Below are positions 10,719 to 22,683 of a stretch of DNA of 64,000 nt, piece by piece. The DNA is from Dichomitus squalens LYAD-421 SS1 (lineage: Eukaryota; Basidiomycota; Agaricomycetes; Polyporales; Polyporaceae). A program made the position numbers and the translations under genes. Position 1 is the first letter of the stretch. Each line of letters starts with the position of its first letter. The stretch lies in the NCBI RefSeq assembly GCF_000275845.1, contig NW_006766909.1:339890-403889 (forward strand), given 5' to 3'. The notes below the pieces were generated by a model that worked only from the letters and a program-made list of their open reading frames with translations, was not told the origin of the DNA and did not search any database.

Positions 10719-13700
10719 ATGCCTGTGGTGTCGCGACATTGGGCCGCCCCGCCAACGCGGCGGGAGGTCATGCTCCTCTTGTTCTCCCTGACAGTGTTTG
10801 TCCTCTCTTACAACCTAGAGACATCGCTGGGCCTGGTAGGCGTGAACCCGCAGAAGCTGAGCGCGTCGTATCTGTCGAGCATAGGTGAGTGCTTCATGTG
10901 TTCTTTCCGGGCATCGGGGAGCGGGCGTCGGAGTAGGCTCGTAGAAGCACACATCATATGCCGGGGTGCGTGGGTCACCGGTGTGGTGAGCAACCTGACG
11001 GGGCCCCACAGTCGCTGTGTGGCAGTATGAGGGCGCATCGCAGACACGCGGCGAACGTAACGCTCTATTGCTACTTTGACACCGTCGGACGCACCCTGGC
11101 ACGAACCCTGGCACGACGGGCAAAGCGGCTGTTTCCCGAATATAGAAACAGTGTGAAAACAGGTATGACGGGTTGATGTTTCGCAAGTGTTCCCGGGGTG
11201 TGTCTGAGGCAACGGAGAACGTGATGTTTCTTGGTTGTTTCCTGAAAACAAGCAAGAGGCTCCGTGTGTCGAGAAATGGGAAAGTTCACGGAAACATACG
11301 GGAAATATGGCAAAGCATGAATAGTGCCAAATGAGAGTGACACGGTGTTCTCGAAGACTGGGGATGTTCAAATGAAACATGGTGTTCCCTCAAGAGCTTT
11401 GGAGGGGGGAACCGTGTTGGAGCACCCCGGCGTCGCACCGTTTCTTTGCAGTTTCTCGAAGCGCTTCAGGTCTTCGAAAACACCACGCCACCCTGATACG
11501 GAAATACTCGTACTTTGTCATGTTTTTTGAGCCTGATTCCGTAGAGTTTCCCGTTTCTGGATACACAAACCCTCTTTCTTGGTTTCGAGAAACATCTCAT
11601 TCCCCACTCCCTCAAACGCCCGGGGAACATTCGCGGAACATCAGCCTCTTAGACGTGTTTTCACGCTGTTTCCCTATTCGAGAACAGGCGTCTTGCCCAT
11701 CGTGTGGAGACGCCGTGGCCCCTGTGAACGACCACCTATGCCTCCTCTCTGTTACGTCCCTTGAGAAAAGAGTGCTGAGTGCGCGCTTCATCTTCGACAG
11801 GCATCGGCTCGAAAGACCCCGGATTCGACGCGGACGGTCGCCGCCCCGCGCAATGGCGAGACGATCTCGAGAATCTCATCGTCGGAGACTGGGAGTGGCG
11901 CGAGGGAGAAGTCTCTGGTGTCCCGCGCGGGCAAGCGGCGCGTTCTGGTAGCGGGCGCCACGCGATGATATACAACTTCGGCAAGAGTTTGAAAGGGAAG
12001 AGTACAAGGGGGAAGCCCGATGGAGAGGAAGACCATGGGGGCGTGAGCCTGAGCACCGGTGTCACGGTGAAGGACCAGTTTGTGAGGTGGGGAAGAGATG
12101 TGCCTCAGACGAGGGTGCTCGCGCATGCCCCAGGTGAGTCTCATTCTTCTTGTCGCTGAATTAGTAAGTGCTGAGGCAGGACGTTTACAGGGTACACAGT
12201 ACTGGAGAACGTTGTCGCGGTGAATGGCACGCTATTCGTTGTGGCGGACGACTGGACGAAGGTGCCAAAGCTGAGCGACATTGCGTCGTCCTCGCTCGAC
12301 CCTTCAAGACCACCTCGCATACAGGACTGGCAGATGCTGACTACGAGCCAGGCGCGAGATTGGTTCGGCACATATGCAGCAAAGTGCGTCCCACAGATTT
12401 CAGCGCACAACATCTTAAGCTGAACTTGAGCCCGACACAGGATCCACGGCACGTCCTGGATAGCCCTCGACACCGCCGACAACCAAGACCCGTACCTCCT
12501 ACTCTCCCTCTTCCGCACACACGCGTCCCTCATGTCTCCGCAGCCCTCCTCCGCCTTCACTTCCTCCTCCGGCCTGCGCATCATCGCCCCAGGGGCGTCT
12601 CCCTCCCTCCCGAAAGACGTCCCTGCGCCTCTCCGCCTCATTTTCCCGCACCTCCCGACCTTTTCCACCCCACACATTCCCCCGGCGCCCGGCGAGGACG
12701 AGAAGAAGCACCCCCCGCCCCGCGAGCGCTCGTACTTCGGCATACACCCCCTCCTGCCCAAGGCCGTGTTGCCTACCGTAGGGCTCTGGTTCGAGGAAGA
12801 CTGGGAGGACCTGACAGAGATGCACGTCCCGTTCTTGTTCGAGCGCGTAGTCGTCGCGGACCGCGGGGCCGCCGACCGCGGGCGCGCAAACTGGCTTCCC
12901 CCAGCACCATCGTCCTCGTCCGACGCTGCGGCCCCTGCGGCAGAAGCGCAGGTGGAGGCACGCGCGGAGGGCCTGGGGAAGCGCGCCGTCGGGAACGAGG
13001 GCGAGCCCGTGTGGGCCGCGCCCTTCGTCGGGCTCAGCGCGCCGCAGGGGTGGTGGGCGCCCGTGCACGCTGCGCTGTTGCGATACCTGCACCTCCCCAA
13101 CGACTCCCCCAGCGCGACGTCGGGCGCGGGAGGCGGGTTCTGGGGCGGGGCGAAGGGGAAGAGGAAGCCGGTGGTGACGTACGTGTCGATGCAGGACGAG
13201 CCCCGGGGCGCGGGGGCGCGGCTGGCGCACGAGGACCACGAGAAGCTGGTGCTAGGGCTGAGGAGGCTGGAGCGGGAGGGCGTGCTTGGGGAGGTGCACG
13301 TTGTGCGGGGCAATGGGAGCGTGTCGGCGCCGGAGTGGGTGGAGAGGATGGGGGCGTTTGCGAAGGCGACGGTGGGTGTCTGTTGCTGTTGTGGGCATGC
13401 ATGCTGTGGGCGGCGTCGCTGACCGGATGCGTTGGTAGATCGTGATGGGCCCGTACGGGCACCAGCTCGCGGACAGCGTGTTCATGCGCTCGCCCCTTGC
13501 GGAGGTGCAGGTCCCGAAGGCGCACCAGAAGCAGAAGGAGAAGGCGGCGACGCCGGCGGCCCTCCCCCCGATGCTGATGGAGTTCTTCCCCCCGGGGACG
13601 TTCGTGCGCGACCAACAATACGCGGTGCAGGCGCTGAAGATCGACTACTTGGGCTGGTGGGCGGAGAGGTGCGTGTTCACGTCCTGCTAGCTATTGGGCG

Positions 13701-13858
13701 GAAGCGGGGTCACTAACGATACTCCGACGGTCAGGACGTTCACGAGCGACAACTTACCTGAACTCAGCTACGACTCGCGGACAGACCCCGTCGTGCCGAT
13801 CGATGTGGACGCCGTCCTGCGCACGGTGCGAGAAGAGGCTGCCCGCCGTGCGGCATGA
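10719..13858 (+). CDS. GT61-like (EOGT/XylT-related) glycosyltransferase, type II membrane protein
   Basis: Six exons: 10719-10884, 11801-12133, 12191-12383, 12441-13371, 13439-13668, 13735-13858; all junctions keep frame. The N-terminus has one membrane segment near residues 12-32 (VMLLLFSLTVFVLSYNL), so the enzyme is probably a Golgi/ER type II protein. APGYTVLENVVAVNGTLFVV and QDWQMLTTSQARDWFGTYAA match the conserved start of DUF563/GT61 domains. The exon 5 block IVMGPYGHQLADSVFM...LMEFFPPGTFVRDQQY corresponds to the usual VHGNGLTH...EFFPPG region, although the HGNG motif is altered. Exon 4 is very GC-rich and holds a variable insert. Intron 1 is 916 bases long, the others 57-67. The sugar donor cannot be read from sequence. 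Confidence 0.78.
11095..11720. repeat. Degenerate foldback (inverted-repeat) element inside intron 1 of the GT61-like gene
   Basis: The left arm (about 11095-11358) reverse-complemented aligns along its length with the right arm (about 11470-11720). Shared landmarks include GTCTTCGA(G/A)AACACC, CTTTG(C/T)CAT, and ACACTTGCGAAACATCA against ACATTCGCGGAACATCA. CTGTTTTCACACTGTTTC pairs with GTGTTTTCACGCTGTTTC. Arms are about 250 bases with many mismatches and a loop near 110. It accounts for most of the intron's abnormal length. It may be an old foldback MITE or two opposed copies of one repeat. Confidence 0.7.
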
Positions 13859-15018
13859 TATGCGCGGATCATCCCCGCACGTCCTCTTTCGTCTTGTATA
13901 TAGTACGATACTGCATGCGCGATACCTCGGACTTTGCATAGAGAGAGAGGGAGCCTGGGTCGTTCGTAATCGAGCTCTGCATCACACGATCTCCGTCCTC
14001 ACTATCTCGCACTCTCGCTGCAATGCTATTCGATAGATTTCCATGAACGTATATAAGTATCCAAGCAAACCCGCAGACATCCATAGCACTGAAGCGCCCA
14101 ATACATATTCGTGCATCGATCGTATTCCTGAGGGTGCTCGACTGGTGTATGTACGGTCGGCCCTTTCGGACGTCCGTAGCGGCTGAACCTCATCTGCCAA
14201 GTTCACTGCGATGACACCTTCCATGCGCGATATACATAACTTCTAGTATGGGTGCAAACGGATATGCCGTCAATCTATTTGGAGGGTCACTATTATGCTT
14301 GTTGAGCTGATGTCACCCGTCGAAAACACTGGCCCGGACGAGCGCTGTGTGCGGCTGGAAATAGGACGGACTGTAACAAGGTTGCTTCACTAACGCCGGT
14401 ATACGTGCCGATTCCTACCGCGACCCAAGTTGCAGTGCTGTGCTGTGCGCTACATACCTCGCGGTCGCAATGAATTGTGTAGTTTGTATGAGGCTTGTGT
14501 CTGCCTTGACGTGTCTCAGAGTATGACAGAGAGGGGTCCGTCAGCAGACCGGGGAAAGGAAGTCCAGACCGGAGAGTTGAGGGTGTGAATTCATCAGCAA
14601 AATGGCTGGTGGCAGGATTCATCTTTGCCTGCGCCGTTGCGGCGGGTCGTGCAGCTTGCATAGTGTTCGAATGAAAGAGTTTGCAAGCGGATTGTCAGAC
14701 AGAGATCTAGAGTGCAGCAGGCTGATGGAGGAGGGATGCCGGGGGACGGGGCCGGGAGAGAGCGTGGGAGGGTCGGGAGGGGAAGATAGGCCGACGAGGA
14801 CGCTTGGCCCTCAGTTCTTGGTTCCCTTCCAGTTCGTTCCGCCTCGCCTCGTGCAAGGTCCTCGTCCAGTCCTCTGACCCAAGTCTCTCTTTTCTTGTCA
14901 CAAGAGCTTTCCAGCTTCCTATCCCCGCCTCTTGTCATCTCATCCACTCCGCCCACCCTTCCCCCGCCCACTTATCGCTATTCCTGCATAGCCCTTTCCT
15001 CCACTGCACATACTAGCC
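13859..15018. other. Intergenic region upstream of the transporter gene
   Basis: No gene or RNA recognised. The last ~150 bases before 15019 are pyrimidine-rich (CTTCC, CCCC runs), as in many fungal core promoters. Confidence 0.5.
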
Positions 15019-16877
15019 ATGGCCCCCTACGACGAGAAGCTCAACGCGACCGAGGAGGAGCAGGTCCAGATGCTCGAGGTTCGCGAGAAGGACGATGGCG
15101 ACCTGCTGCCCTCACCCGTCTCCGCCACCGCGCCCCGGCCTGCAGCAGCCAGCAAACCGAAGGTGTCGGCGGCCATGATCATTCCTATCTGGATCGTGCT
15201 CAGCTCGGCGGTCATCATCTACAACAACTACCTGTACAACACCCTCCAGTTCCGCTTCCCCGTCTTCCTCGTCACTTGGCATCTGACGTTCGCTGTGAGT
15301 CCTCTCGTTCTGTCTTATCTTTTCGCCGGCCTATAGATGGCTCTCCCACGTCGTTCAGCAAATTCGTCGTGTACGCGTTGGGTACTTATTCATGCCGCGG
15401 CGCGACGTGTCCCGAGGGTAGCAGTACGTGAGCTGAGCGTGCTGGCGCAACGCGGCCGAACCTCGGCCAGCTATCTTTCCATCTCAGGCACGTCGCGACC
15501 GCCCGCGTCAAGTCGCGTCCTCCAATTTCCGCGCCTTCTTGGCCACCTCGTACATCATTGGCGACGGAGATAACGAGTTGTTGGCGAAGTGCGTGCAACG
15601 CATGGGCTGCGGCTCTAGAGGTTCGCTGTGCATGGCGCGGGGACCCTGCTGACAGCGAGTTAACGCGAACGGTGACGGAATGCGGCGATCGCGAGCAGCG
15701 TCCCGTTCTTAACGTTGAGTGGAAGCAGCCACAGCGCGATTGCGAACCGCGCGGGCGGCGGACGAGAATAACATACTCCAGCTACGACGTTTGTAGCGCC
15801 TTGAATTCGATGCGGGGCCCGCAGAGATAGCGCTGCTTTGTCAAGGCTGACGCTCTGGTCCTCCGTTCCTTTCCAATGCCGTATTTTTGGACTTCTGCTC
15901 ACATCTAGCACCCACCACAGGCCATCGGCACTCGCGTCCTTGGCAAGACAACACATCTACTCGATGGTGTCAAGGACGTCAACATGTCGAAAGACATGTT
16001 CCTCCGCAGCATCCTCCCCATCGGTCTGCTCTTCAGCGCGTCCCTCATCCTGAGCAACACCGCATACCTCTATCTCTCGGTGGCGTACATTCAGATGCTT
16101 AAGGCGTTCGTCCCAGTAGCGATCCTGCTCATCTCGTGGACATTCCGGATCCAAGACCCTAGCAAGCGCCTCGCAGTGATCGTGCTCATGATCTCGTCCG
16201 GCGTTGCCCTCGCGTCACGCGGAGAGCTCCGCTTCAACCTCGTCGGTTTCGTCATCCAGGCCGCTGCCGTCGTCGTGAGTTCATGTTCATCTGTCCAATG
16301 ATTCTCCCACCGTCATAGCCTTGCGTTGTTACATCGCGACATGACGAGAGTTGCGAACGTGTGCTGACCATCTACTGCTTCTTTCCATCTCGTCCCTGCA
16401 ATGGGGAACAGTTTGAGGCCTCCCGGCTGGTGATGATCGAGATCCTCCTGCACGGCATGAAGATGAACCCGCTCGTGTCCCTGCACTACTACGCGCCGGT
16501 ATGCGCACTCATCAACCTCCTCGTTATTCCCTTCACCGAGGGCCTTGCGCCCTTCTACGAGATCATGCGTGTCGGGTGCGTCGGCTCTCTCCGCTAATCT
16601 TCGCTGCTTCCGGGTGCTGACGTTTGCATCCACGCAAAACAGTCCGCTCATCCTGATCTCGAACGCTGCGATCGCGTTCCTGCTCAACATCGCCGCCGTC
16701 TTCCTCGTCGGCGCGGGGAGCGGGCTCGTGCTCACCCTCGCGGGCGTGTTCAAGGACATCCTGCTCATCACCGGCTCCGTGCTCATCTTCGGCGCGCAGA
16801 TCACGCCCTTGCAGGTCGTCGGGTACTCGATTGCGCTCCTCGGCCTCGTCCTGTATAAGACGACCGGCAGCAAGTAG
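15019..16877 (+). CDS. Triose-phosphate/nucleotide-sugar transporter family membrane protein
   Basis: Four exons, 15019-15294, 15921-16274, 16412-16575 and 16643-16877, joined in frame. The protein has a polar N-terminus and then about ten hydrophobic helices typical of the TPT/SLC35 superfamily. Family-like segments include IYNNYLYNTLQFRFPVFLVT, SNTAYLYLSVAYIQMLKAF (a strong fungal TPT signature), SSGVALASRGELRFNLVGF and GSGLVLTLAGVFKDILLI. The C-terminus GYSIALLGLVLYKTTGSK ends with a dilysine-like KTTGSK. It likely exchanges a sugar phosphate or nucleotide sugar across a Golgi or ER membrane; substrate not predictable. Intron 1 is unusually long (626 bases). It lies one gene from a glycosyltransferase, which could be incidental. 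Confidence 0.88.
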
Positions 16878-17183
16878 ACTTCTCTGTTGTGTGCTCCGCC
16901 TGCTCTCGTCGTCGCTTGCGACGCTCCCTGGAAAGGAAGTGGCGGCGAGCAGCGTATGCTACGCTACGAACTGAACTAGACTTTGGACTGCGACGCTCTT
17001 GGACAGTTCCGGGACTCGTTCGGCTGGCGTTTGAGCGCGCGCGCACGCGAACACGCGGCATGCATGATATGCTATACGTACAATATGAACAGATCTTTGT
17101 TGCTCGCCTGGTGCTTTGGGGGTATCATAGTCATCACCACTGAATGTGTTCTGTGCTTGTGTACATCCGGACTTTCGCTACTA

Positions 17184-17677
17184 TGGTGCAGTTCACTTAA
17201 ACGCCTCCACTTTTGTACGCCGTTAGGCGCCGTGTCATAAGTCCTCCAGATATTCATTATTTCGGTCAATTTTGTGTGAATTGCAAGGAATTGAACAGAG
17301 GAAGCGATCCCCAAAGGGGATTCTCGATAGGGTCAGAACTGGCAAAAATGGCCGTACCAGTTCTGCCACGGCACGTGATTCGGGCGTCTATATCCCCAAA
17401 GCGTAATTTTATGCTTATATAATACCATACCATCGCCTGTACGGATCTGCATCCTTGAACTTGGGCCATGCATGGGAGGGTTCAGACACTATCGTGTTGT
17501 GGGGCAATGGCTCTATGGAGGTTCTTTGGGCTTGCACTTCCATCTGTGCAGCCTGGTGAGCTCTCGCGAGGCCTGCTAAGCAACGACAACTGATTCGAGC
17601 ATACTGCCAAGTCACGTGACAACTAAGCGCGCGCTTAATCGCGTACAAAAGTGGAGGCGTTTAAGTGAACTGCACCA
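17184..17677. mobile_element. MITE with 37-base perfect terminal inverted repeats and TA target duplication
   Basis: The left end (17184-17220) begins TGGTGCAGTTCACTTAAACG and the right end (17641-17677) is its exact reverse complement over 37 bases. Both ends are flanked by TA (17182-17183 and 17678-17679), the target-site choice of Tc1/mariner elements. The 494-base body has no open frame of note, so it is a non-autonomous MITE. Similarity of the two ends weakens directly inside the 37 bases. Perfect ends suggest a fairly recent insertion. Confidence 0.88.
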
Positions 17678-17679
17678 TA

Positions 17680-19029
17680 GATTGCATATATACAGCCTAC
17701 TTTAGACTCTGCTGAAGATTTGCTGGGGTGTCTCGACAGATGGCCGCTTTGATCGGTAGCGGGTCCTGCTTGCCATTGCTTTGTTTACGCATGTGTGAAT
17801 TGGTCTCGGTTGAAACAACTCAAGACGAACAGCTCGCGCGGCTAAGCTGGAGAAAAGTTTCCGGCATTGAAAGACCGAGGGCAGCACCATCATGAACAAT
17901 GCATAAGTCTATTACTTGAGACATTTATACAAAAACACTACAATACAAGAAAAATCCATCAGACAAGCGTCCAACTCGCTGGTTCACGCCCCAGCCATCC
18001 CTGGAGGGAGGAAGGAAGCTGCGATCCAAACGTCCTCGAGACCGCGCAGAACGCGGCCGTGGTTCTCGGTTATACGAGTGGACGGTGCTGTCATCGGCTG
18101 GATTTGAAGGATGTGGCATGTGTAAACATGCGAGACTCGAGTTAGTACCTATAAAATAGATCCTAGCTGAGTATGTTCTGAGGAAACAGGAAAGCGGGAG
18201 CGCGGGATTATATAGGGCGGTGAGTTTAGGGCAGGGCGCCGGGGGTCGGGTCGTTAGCGTTCAACGCTCGACGCGCGCTGCTGAGCCTTTCCGGTCTCTG
18301 GCTCGAACATTCAGCATTAAACAACGCCTGCGCTTTGTGATTGTCGTTCTGGCTGGGATGTATCATAAGGCATGAGTCCAAGATGAGGCTCATGGACCTG
18401 TGAATATTGATGCCTGGTACGTGCCGCTGCTAGTCTATGTCTACCTTTGTGCTGACCTGTCACCTGGTAAGCTATCCTCATTGTATGCGCGGAGCATCCG
18501 CTATCGACGAACGGCACATCCTGCCCATGGAGCGTACCATCGTCTCAGCATCTCAGCGTTCGTCTTCTGTACTTGTGAAGTTTGCATGACCATGCGCACA
18601 TATGGACTTCTATCATGAAGGGCGCCGAATGCCTGCAATCCCGAACTCGTTGTCGACGCGGATAGGAGATGCCCTGAGATACCTGCACCAAGGTGCTGAG
18701 CTGACATCCTTGCAGTGGCGTATTGAGAAGTGTTTGGAACTGGGTTGCAGTGGTGAGTTATCTGTACACATTGCACTTGCGTCGTGAGTTGCCATATATG
18801 GTGTAGCGACCGCTTGGGTGTGTGCCACTCGCCGTCAAAGCGGGTTGTAATAACAAAGCGAAACGAACAAAGAGCCTTGCACCAGCCGCAAAGCTACTTA
18901 AAGCGCACCAGCTCCCTTTGTACCTCTTCATTCAACACTCCCATCTCCGCTTCTCCTGCGCTTTCATCTAATTGACTCCACCTCACGCGTCTTCACCTGC
19001 ATCGCACACGCCGCATCGAGACTATCGCA
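17680..19029. other. Intergenic region, no gene recognised
   Basis: A 64-codon minus-strand frame at 17925-18119 and several shorter ones show no family resemblance. It also lacks a C-terminal CaaX box, so it is not a mating pheromone precursor. The stretch before 19030 probably holds the promoter of the next gene. Confidence 0.5.
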
Positions 19030-20430
19030 ATGAGTGCAACAGGATTCACGGTGTTTCGTCGCCTTCGCTTCCAACCGGCGTTTGAGGCAGCCAACAAAGC
19101 CGGCATGCCCATCTCCAGAGAAGCTCTTGCCCGTGTACATACCCGTCTACTAGAGGAGTGGCGTACGACTGCGCCTCAGCACGTCAAAGACAGGTGCGAG
19201 GAAATAGCAAGGCAACATAACGCCATGGAGCAGGCCGCGAACGCGGCGGCTTGGTCTCCTGGCCATCATTTTGACCACAATCCGCGCCTTGGGGGCCGGT
19301 CTGCTGCCGTCCAGCCGGGCCCCACGTCCCACATGCGCCCGTTTTCGTCCATCTCGCGTCCGACGTCCGCTACGTCTTCCGCACCATCTCCTCTCTCAGC
19401 CTCTTCGTCGACTCCCCCGTATATCGACCTGCCCCTCTCTGTGGGCACACCGCCGCCATTTCCGCCTCGTCCAGCCAGTACTGGTGGTGAACAATCCCAA
19501 GGTCCATACGATACGTATCTTCAAGGCGGCCCCATTGACATGAGTAGACCACAGCCCCGCTCAGTATGTCTTGGTTTCATTTGCTCTATGCCATGTGTTG
19601 ACGGATCTTACACCGCATAGCACAACCCACGGAAAGCGACAAAGCGGAAAGCTGCCCGCAGCCACCCGTACAGCCGTCAATGGAACGAAGAAAGAGGGGA
19701 GCTTCGTCATGAACATGGGTCAATGCTACTAGGTCCGGGGACGCAAGAAGTGCCACCTGTGCGTAAAGCTGCTAAGCACAAAAACAAAGCCGTGTATATA
19801 TACTGCCCAGGTTTTGCGATACCAGAGGGCAACGACGTCTCCTACGATCCTAATCTACCGACAGCTCATCCTACTCTACCGACAACGTATCATCCAACAC
19901 GTCATCTTGCTCTACCGACACCATCTCACCCTGACCCCACTATGTCCTCTGCCATCTCCCCTGCCGACAATACTCCTTCCACTAGCGTACCCAAGACCCA
20001 GGACGTGACGCATGCATCCCTTGTCTCCGCTGAAGACACACTGGCCGCTCCGACGATAAGTCTGGGGACGGTTCACCAAATATCGGACAGCCTCTCTACC
20101 GACGGTTTTGTCTCCGCTTTCTCCGCCTCCACGCCGACGAGCACAACCGCTCCCACTCCCGACGTCGCAAGCCCACAATCGCCCGCTTCTAGTGACGCCG
20201 ATGGCCATCCCCACTGGGACGACGTTGTTGCGTTCCACAATGCCGTCCTGCCCCAGTCGAGCACACCGCCCTTGCCAGACTTTGACATCCCCATAACGTG
20301 GAGACCTCGTCCGAGTCCTATGGAGTTGCTACCAGAGGATCTCTGGCCGCAGTATATCAAGGAGTGGTGGCAGGGTCGTTTCGCGAGTGCATGGGACGGC
20401 TTTGAGGCCTTGCCGCCACCGCCTCAGTGA
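19030..20430 (+). CDS. Basidiomycete hypothetical protein with disordered Ser/Thr/Pro-rich body
   Basis: Two exons (19030-19563, 19621-20430) with a 57-base intron (GTATGT...GCATAG) in phase 0; about 447 codons. The first 70 residues (RFQPAFEAANKAGMPISREALARV...) look helical and ordered. The centre is Ser/Pro/Thr-rich. Exon 2 opens with a basic stretch, PRKATKRKAARSH, that could be a nuclear localisation signal. The end is acidic/aromatic, LLPEDLWPQYIKEWWQGRF. I do not recognise a domain. Continuous frames and clean splicing argue that it is real. Nuclear location is only a guess. Confidence 0.65.
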
Positions 20431-20791
20431 CGCGCATCTTGATTTGTTTCCTTCCTCTGTCTTGGGTTTCGATGGGTTCTCTCGGTGATGCATAGACTAA
20501 TACTTTGTACGGCCATATAAATAGCGGCAATGGTACAAGTACATTCAGTGCGTACTGGCTCACAGCGTCTGCTTCTTCTGCGTGTGTCTAACGGCCCTCT
20601 CAGATCTTAAAATATTACAATAATGAAAAGTATCGTCTTAAGATGCGATTCGCTCCATAAGCTCTACTGCAGCATTGTGATCGCTTCGGTTACCAGCGCA
20701 TTGCGGATGCTATACGACGCTTGAGCCTCCGAATATATTGGAATGTGGACAATACTCACCCTATCCTATTCGCACTACGATCCTTCTCTCG

Positions 20792-21099
20792 CTAACCGCA
20801 AATACTTTCAGATGATGCTATAGGGTCATGTCGTAAGCATTGATTCGAGGGGGTATCGACATATTCCGGAGAGTACATACCCGGCTTCCGGACGTGTTGA
20901 TGAGCACACCCTCTCCAAAGGTTGCCTATTCCCCCGCCGTCTGGTTGGCACCAAGTGGTGAGTAACGTTGTTTTCTTCAGATGATGATGCACTGAATTGT
21001 TCCCGACTTACTTCCATCGTTCGAATCTGGCATTGAAGCAGGATACGCAGCAACAGTGGTTGCGAGACCGAACAGAAGGACAGTGAAGAAGAAACGCAT
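20792..21099 (-). CDS. Small secreted peptide (about 57 aa), three exons
   Basis: Exon 1 (21012-21099) encodes a clear signal peptide, MRFFFTVLLFGLATTVAA, then YPASMPDSNDG, and ends in phase 1 at GTAAGT. Exon 2 (20881-20940) adds GGGIGNLWRGCAHQHVRKPG; exon 3 (20792-20817) ends in SSESICG. Two cysteines are present in the mature part. Exon 1 is 88 bases, the same length and phase as in the small peptide gene at 41534-41790. Function unknown; it could be an effector-like or signalling peptide. It lies about 0.9 kb from the divergently oriented UstYa-like gene. Exon 3 choice is less sure: reading through intron 2 would give a longer tail. Confidence 0.5.
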
Positions 21100-22039
21100 G
21101 TCTGGCCGATATCCAAGAGGCTGGCAACTCTGGAGAGAGCTGGAGCGTCGTCGAAATCTCCCTCGGTCTTAATGTCTTCCAGCTCGCCCTCATGATTGGC
21201 GTGTCTTGCATACAAGGTGACGTTCGGTGGCTTATTGTCATGTCGGACGGTCGTAGATTGAAGCATAGTTGACAGAGTCGTGGGCCCGATGCATTGGCAG
21301 GATGGAGGGCTACCACAACACTCCCCTACTCCGCCTGAGACAGCTAAACTTTGTCGCCAGATCTGCACCCGCTCCCATCGTGCCACTAGGGCACGTTGCA
21401 AGTTTCATATAACGTCGGTTTGGCTTTAGACAGCAAGTCTGCACTGTAGTATTCAGAACATTGAATGTTGACGGAGACTTAGCGGTCCCGGAGCGGGTAG
21501 ACAGAACGCTTCTCTCGAACACATCGGCTCTCCAGTTCATGTCGTGGATGCGCCATGCAGAACAAACACGCGGCACGCGCTTCCCAACCTCCGCTGATAC
21601 AATGTGCATTCTCTAGTGACGCTGTCTACTTCAGAATGCTGCTCGCGATTGTGGCCCGTAACGGTACCCGAATTGCGACATACGACCGCGGCGGCCTCGT
21701 GTCATGCTTCTTTGCCATTACCATCTGCACCCTCGGTACCCGGTACCCGGACAGCCTGGTGGTGCATGTGGTGCTTCTACCAATCTATACTCGTACGGTT
21801 CTTTGGGAGGGCATCATAGGAACGTGGCTTGCTGATCAGTTCTCATAGGCAACACGTTGTAGCGAGCCATCATCTTGGTGCAGCCCTATCTCCTTTTTGG
21901 GAGCCCATGCGCTAGAGTCGTATACCGATGGGACTACGTCTCATGAAGTCAATTGCGGCAGCTTAAACTTCTAGGCAAGCACGACCGTCTGGCACCTCCT
22001 AATCCAACTCCTCGTCACCGCTCCAAAGTTCTGCTGTTC

Positions 22040-22683
22040 ATGCTGCGTAGCTCCCAGAGCGCGGCGACGCCGCCAAAAGGCATGACATACTTCGTCATGT
22101 TTGCCGTAGTGCTTTACGCCGCCTTGATTTACGCCGTGTACGCCTTCTACAACCCCTCGATCCACGAATACAGTCAGTCGCCCGGTGCCACACCACACAG
22201 ACCCTCGCTCTGACGACGTATGCAGCATACATCGGGGACGACTATCCTTCCCAGCTCCCGATCAGCCTCCCCGCCATCCAAACGACGCTGCAGTCCGGGG
22301 AGCCCGGCTTCTCGCTTTACGCCGACGACGACTGGGCGACGCTCTTCCCAGCCTCGGACGGGTTCACCGACCTCGGCACCGCGGCGACCACGCGCACCTT
22401 CCTGGTCTCCATGGTCCACCAACTGCATTGCCTCGACGTCTTCCGCGTCGGCTTCGTGACGAACCGCACGGGGTACGCGCACCACGTCGAGCACTGCCTG
22501 CGGTACATGCTGCAAATCGTGCTGTGCAACGCGGACACGACGCTCGAGGCGGACCAGGCGGGCATGAGGGGCGGACGGTGGGAGCATGCGGCGGGCGGCG
22601 TGGGATCCGTCCATCAGTGCCGCGACTGGAGGGTGCTGAGGGAGTACTTGGACGAGCATGCGGCGGGGCCGGTGCGTTTCTAG
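22040..22683 (+). CDS. UstYa-like (DUF3328) oxidase, membrane anchored
   Basis: Two exons (22040-22172, 22226-22683). Residues about 15-37 form one membrane helix (YFVMFAVVLYAALIYAVYAF), followed by YIGDDYPSQLP, a motif common in basidiomycete DUF3328 proteins. The two metal-site motifs of the family are present: HQLHCLD and HHVEHCLRYMLQIVLCNAD (HxxHC type), with CRDW near the C-terminus. UstYa proteins are copper-type oxidases that cyclise or modify ribosomal peptides such as ustiloxin, and some act in other pathways. It sits near a P450 and a small secreted peptide gene. Length (196 aa) and motifs indicate an intact enzyme; the substrate is unknown. Confidence 0.85.

Noticed and set aside
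12141..13313. Long antisense frame opposite the GT61-like gene
   Set aside because: Caused by high GC3 in exon 4; low-complexity Arg/Ser/Pro composition.
17925..18119. Mating pheromone precursor
   Set aside because: The small frame ends without a Cys at the CaaX position and no STE3-type receptor is adjacent.
20826..21401. 191-codon minus-strand open frame
   Set aside because: Overlaps, in another frame, the spliced small secreted peptide gene, which has a proper signal peptide and splice sites; composition is shadow-like.
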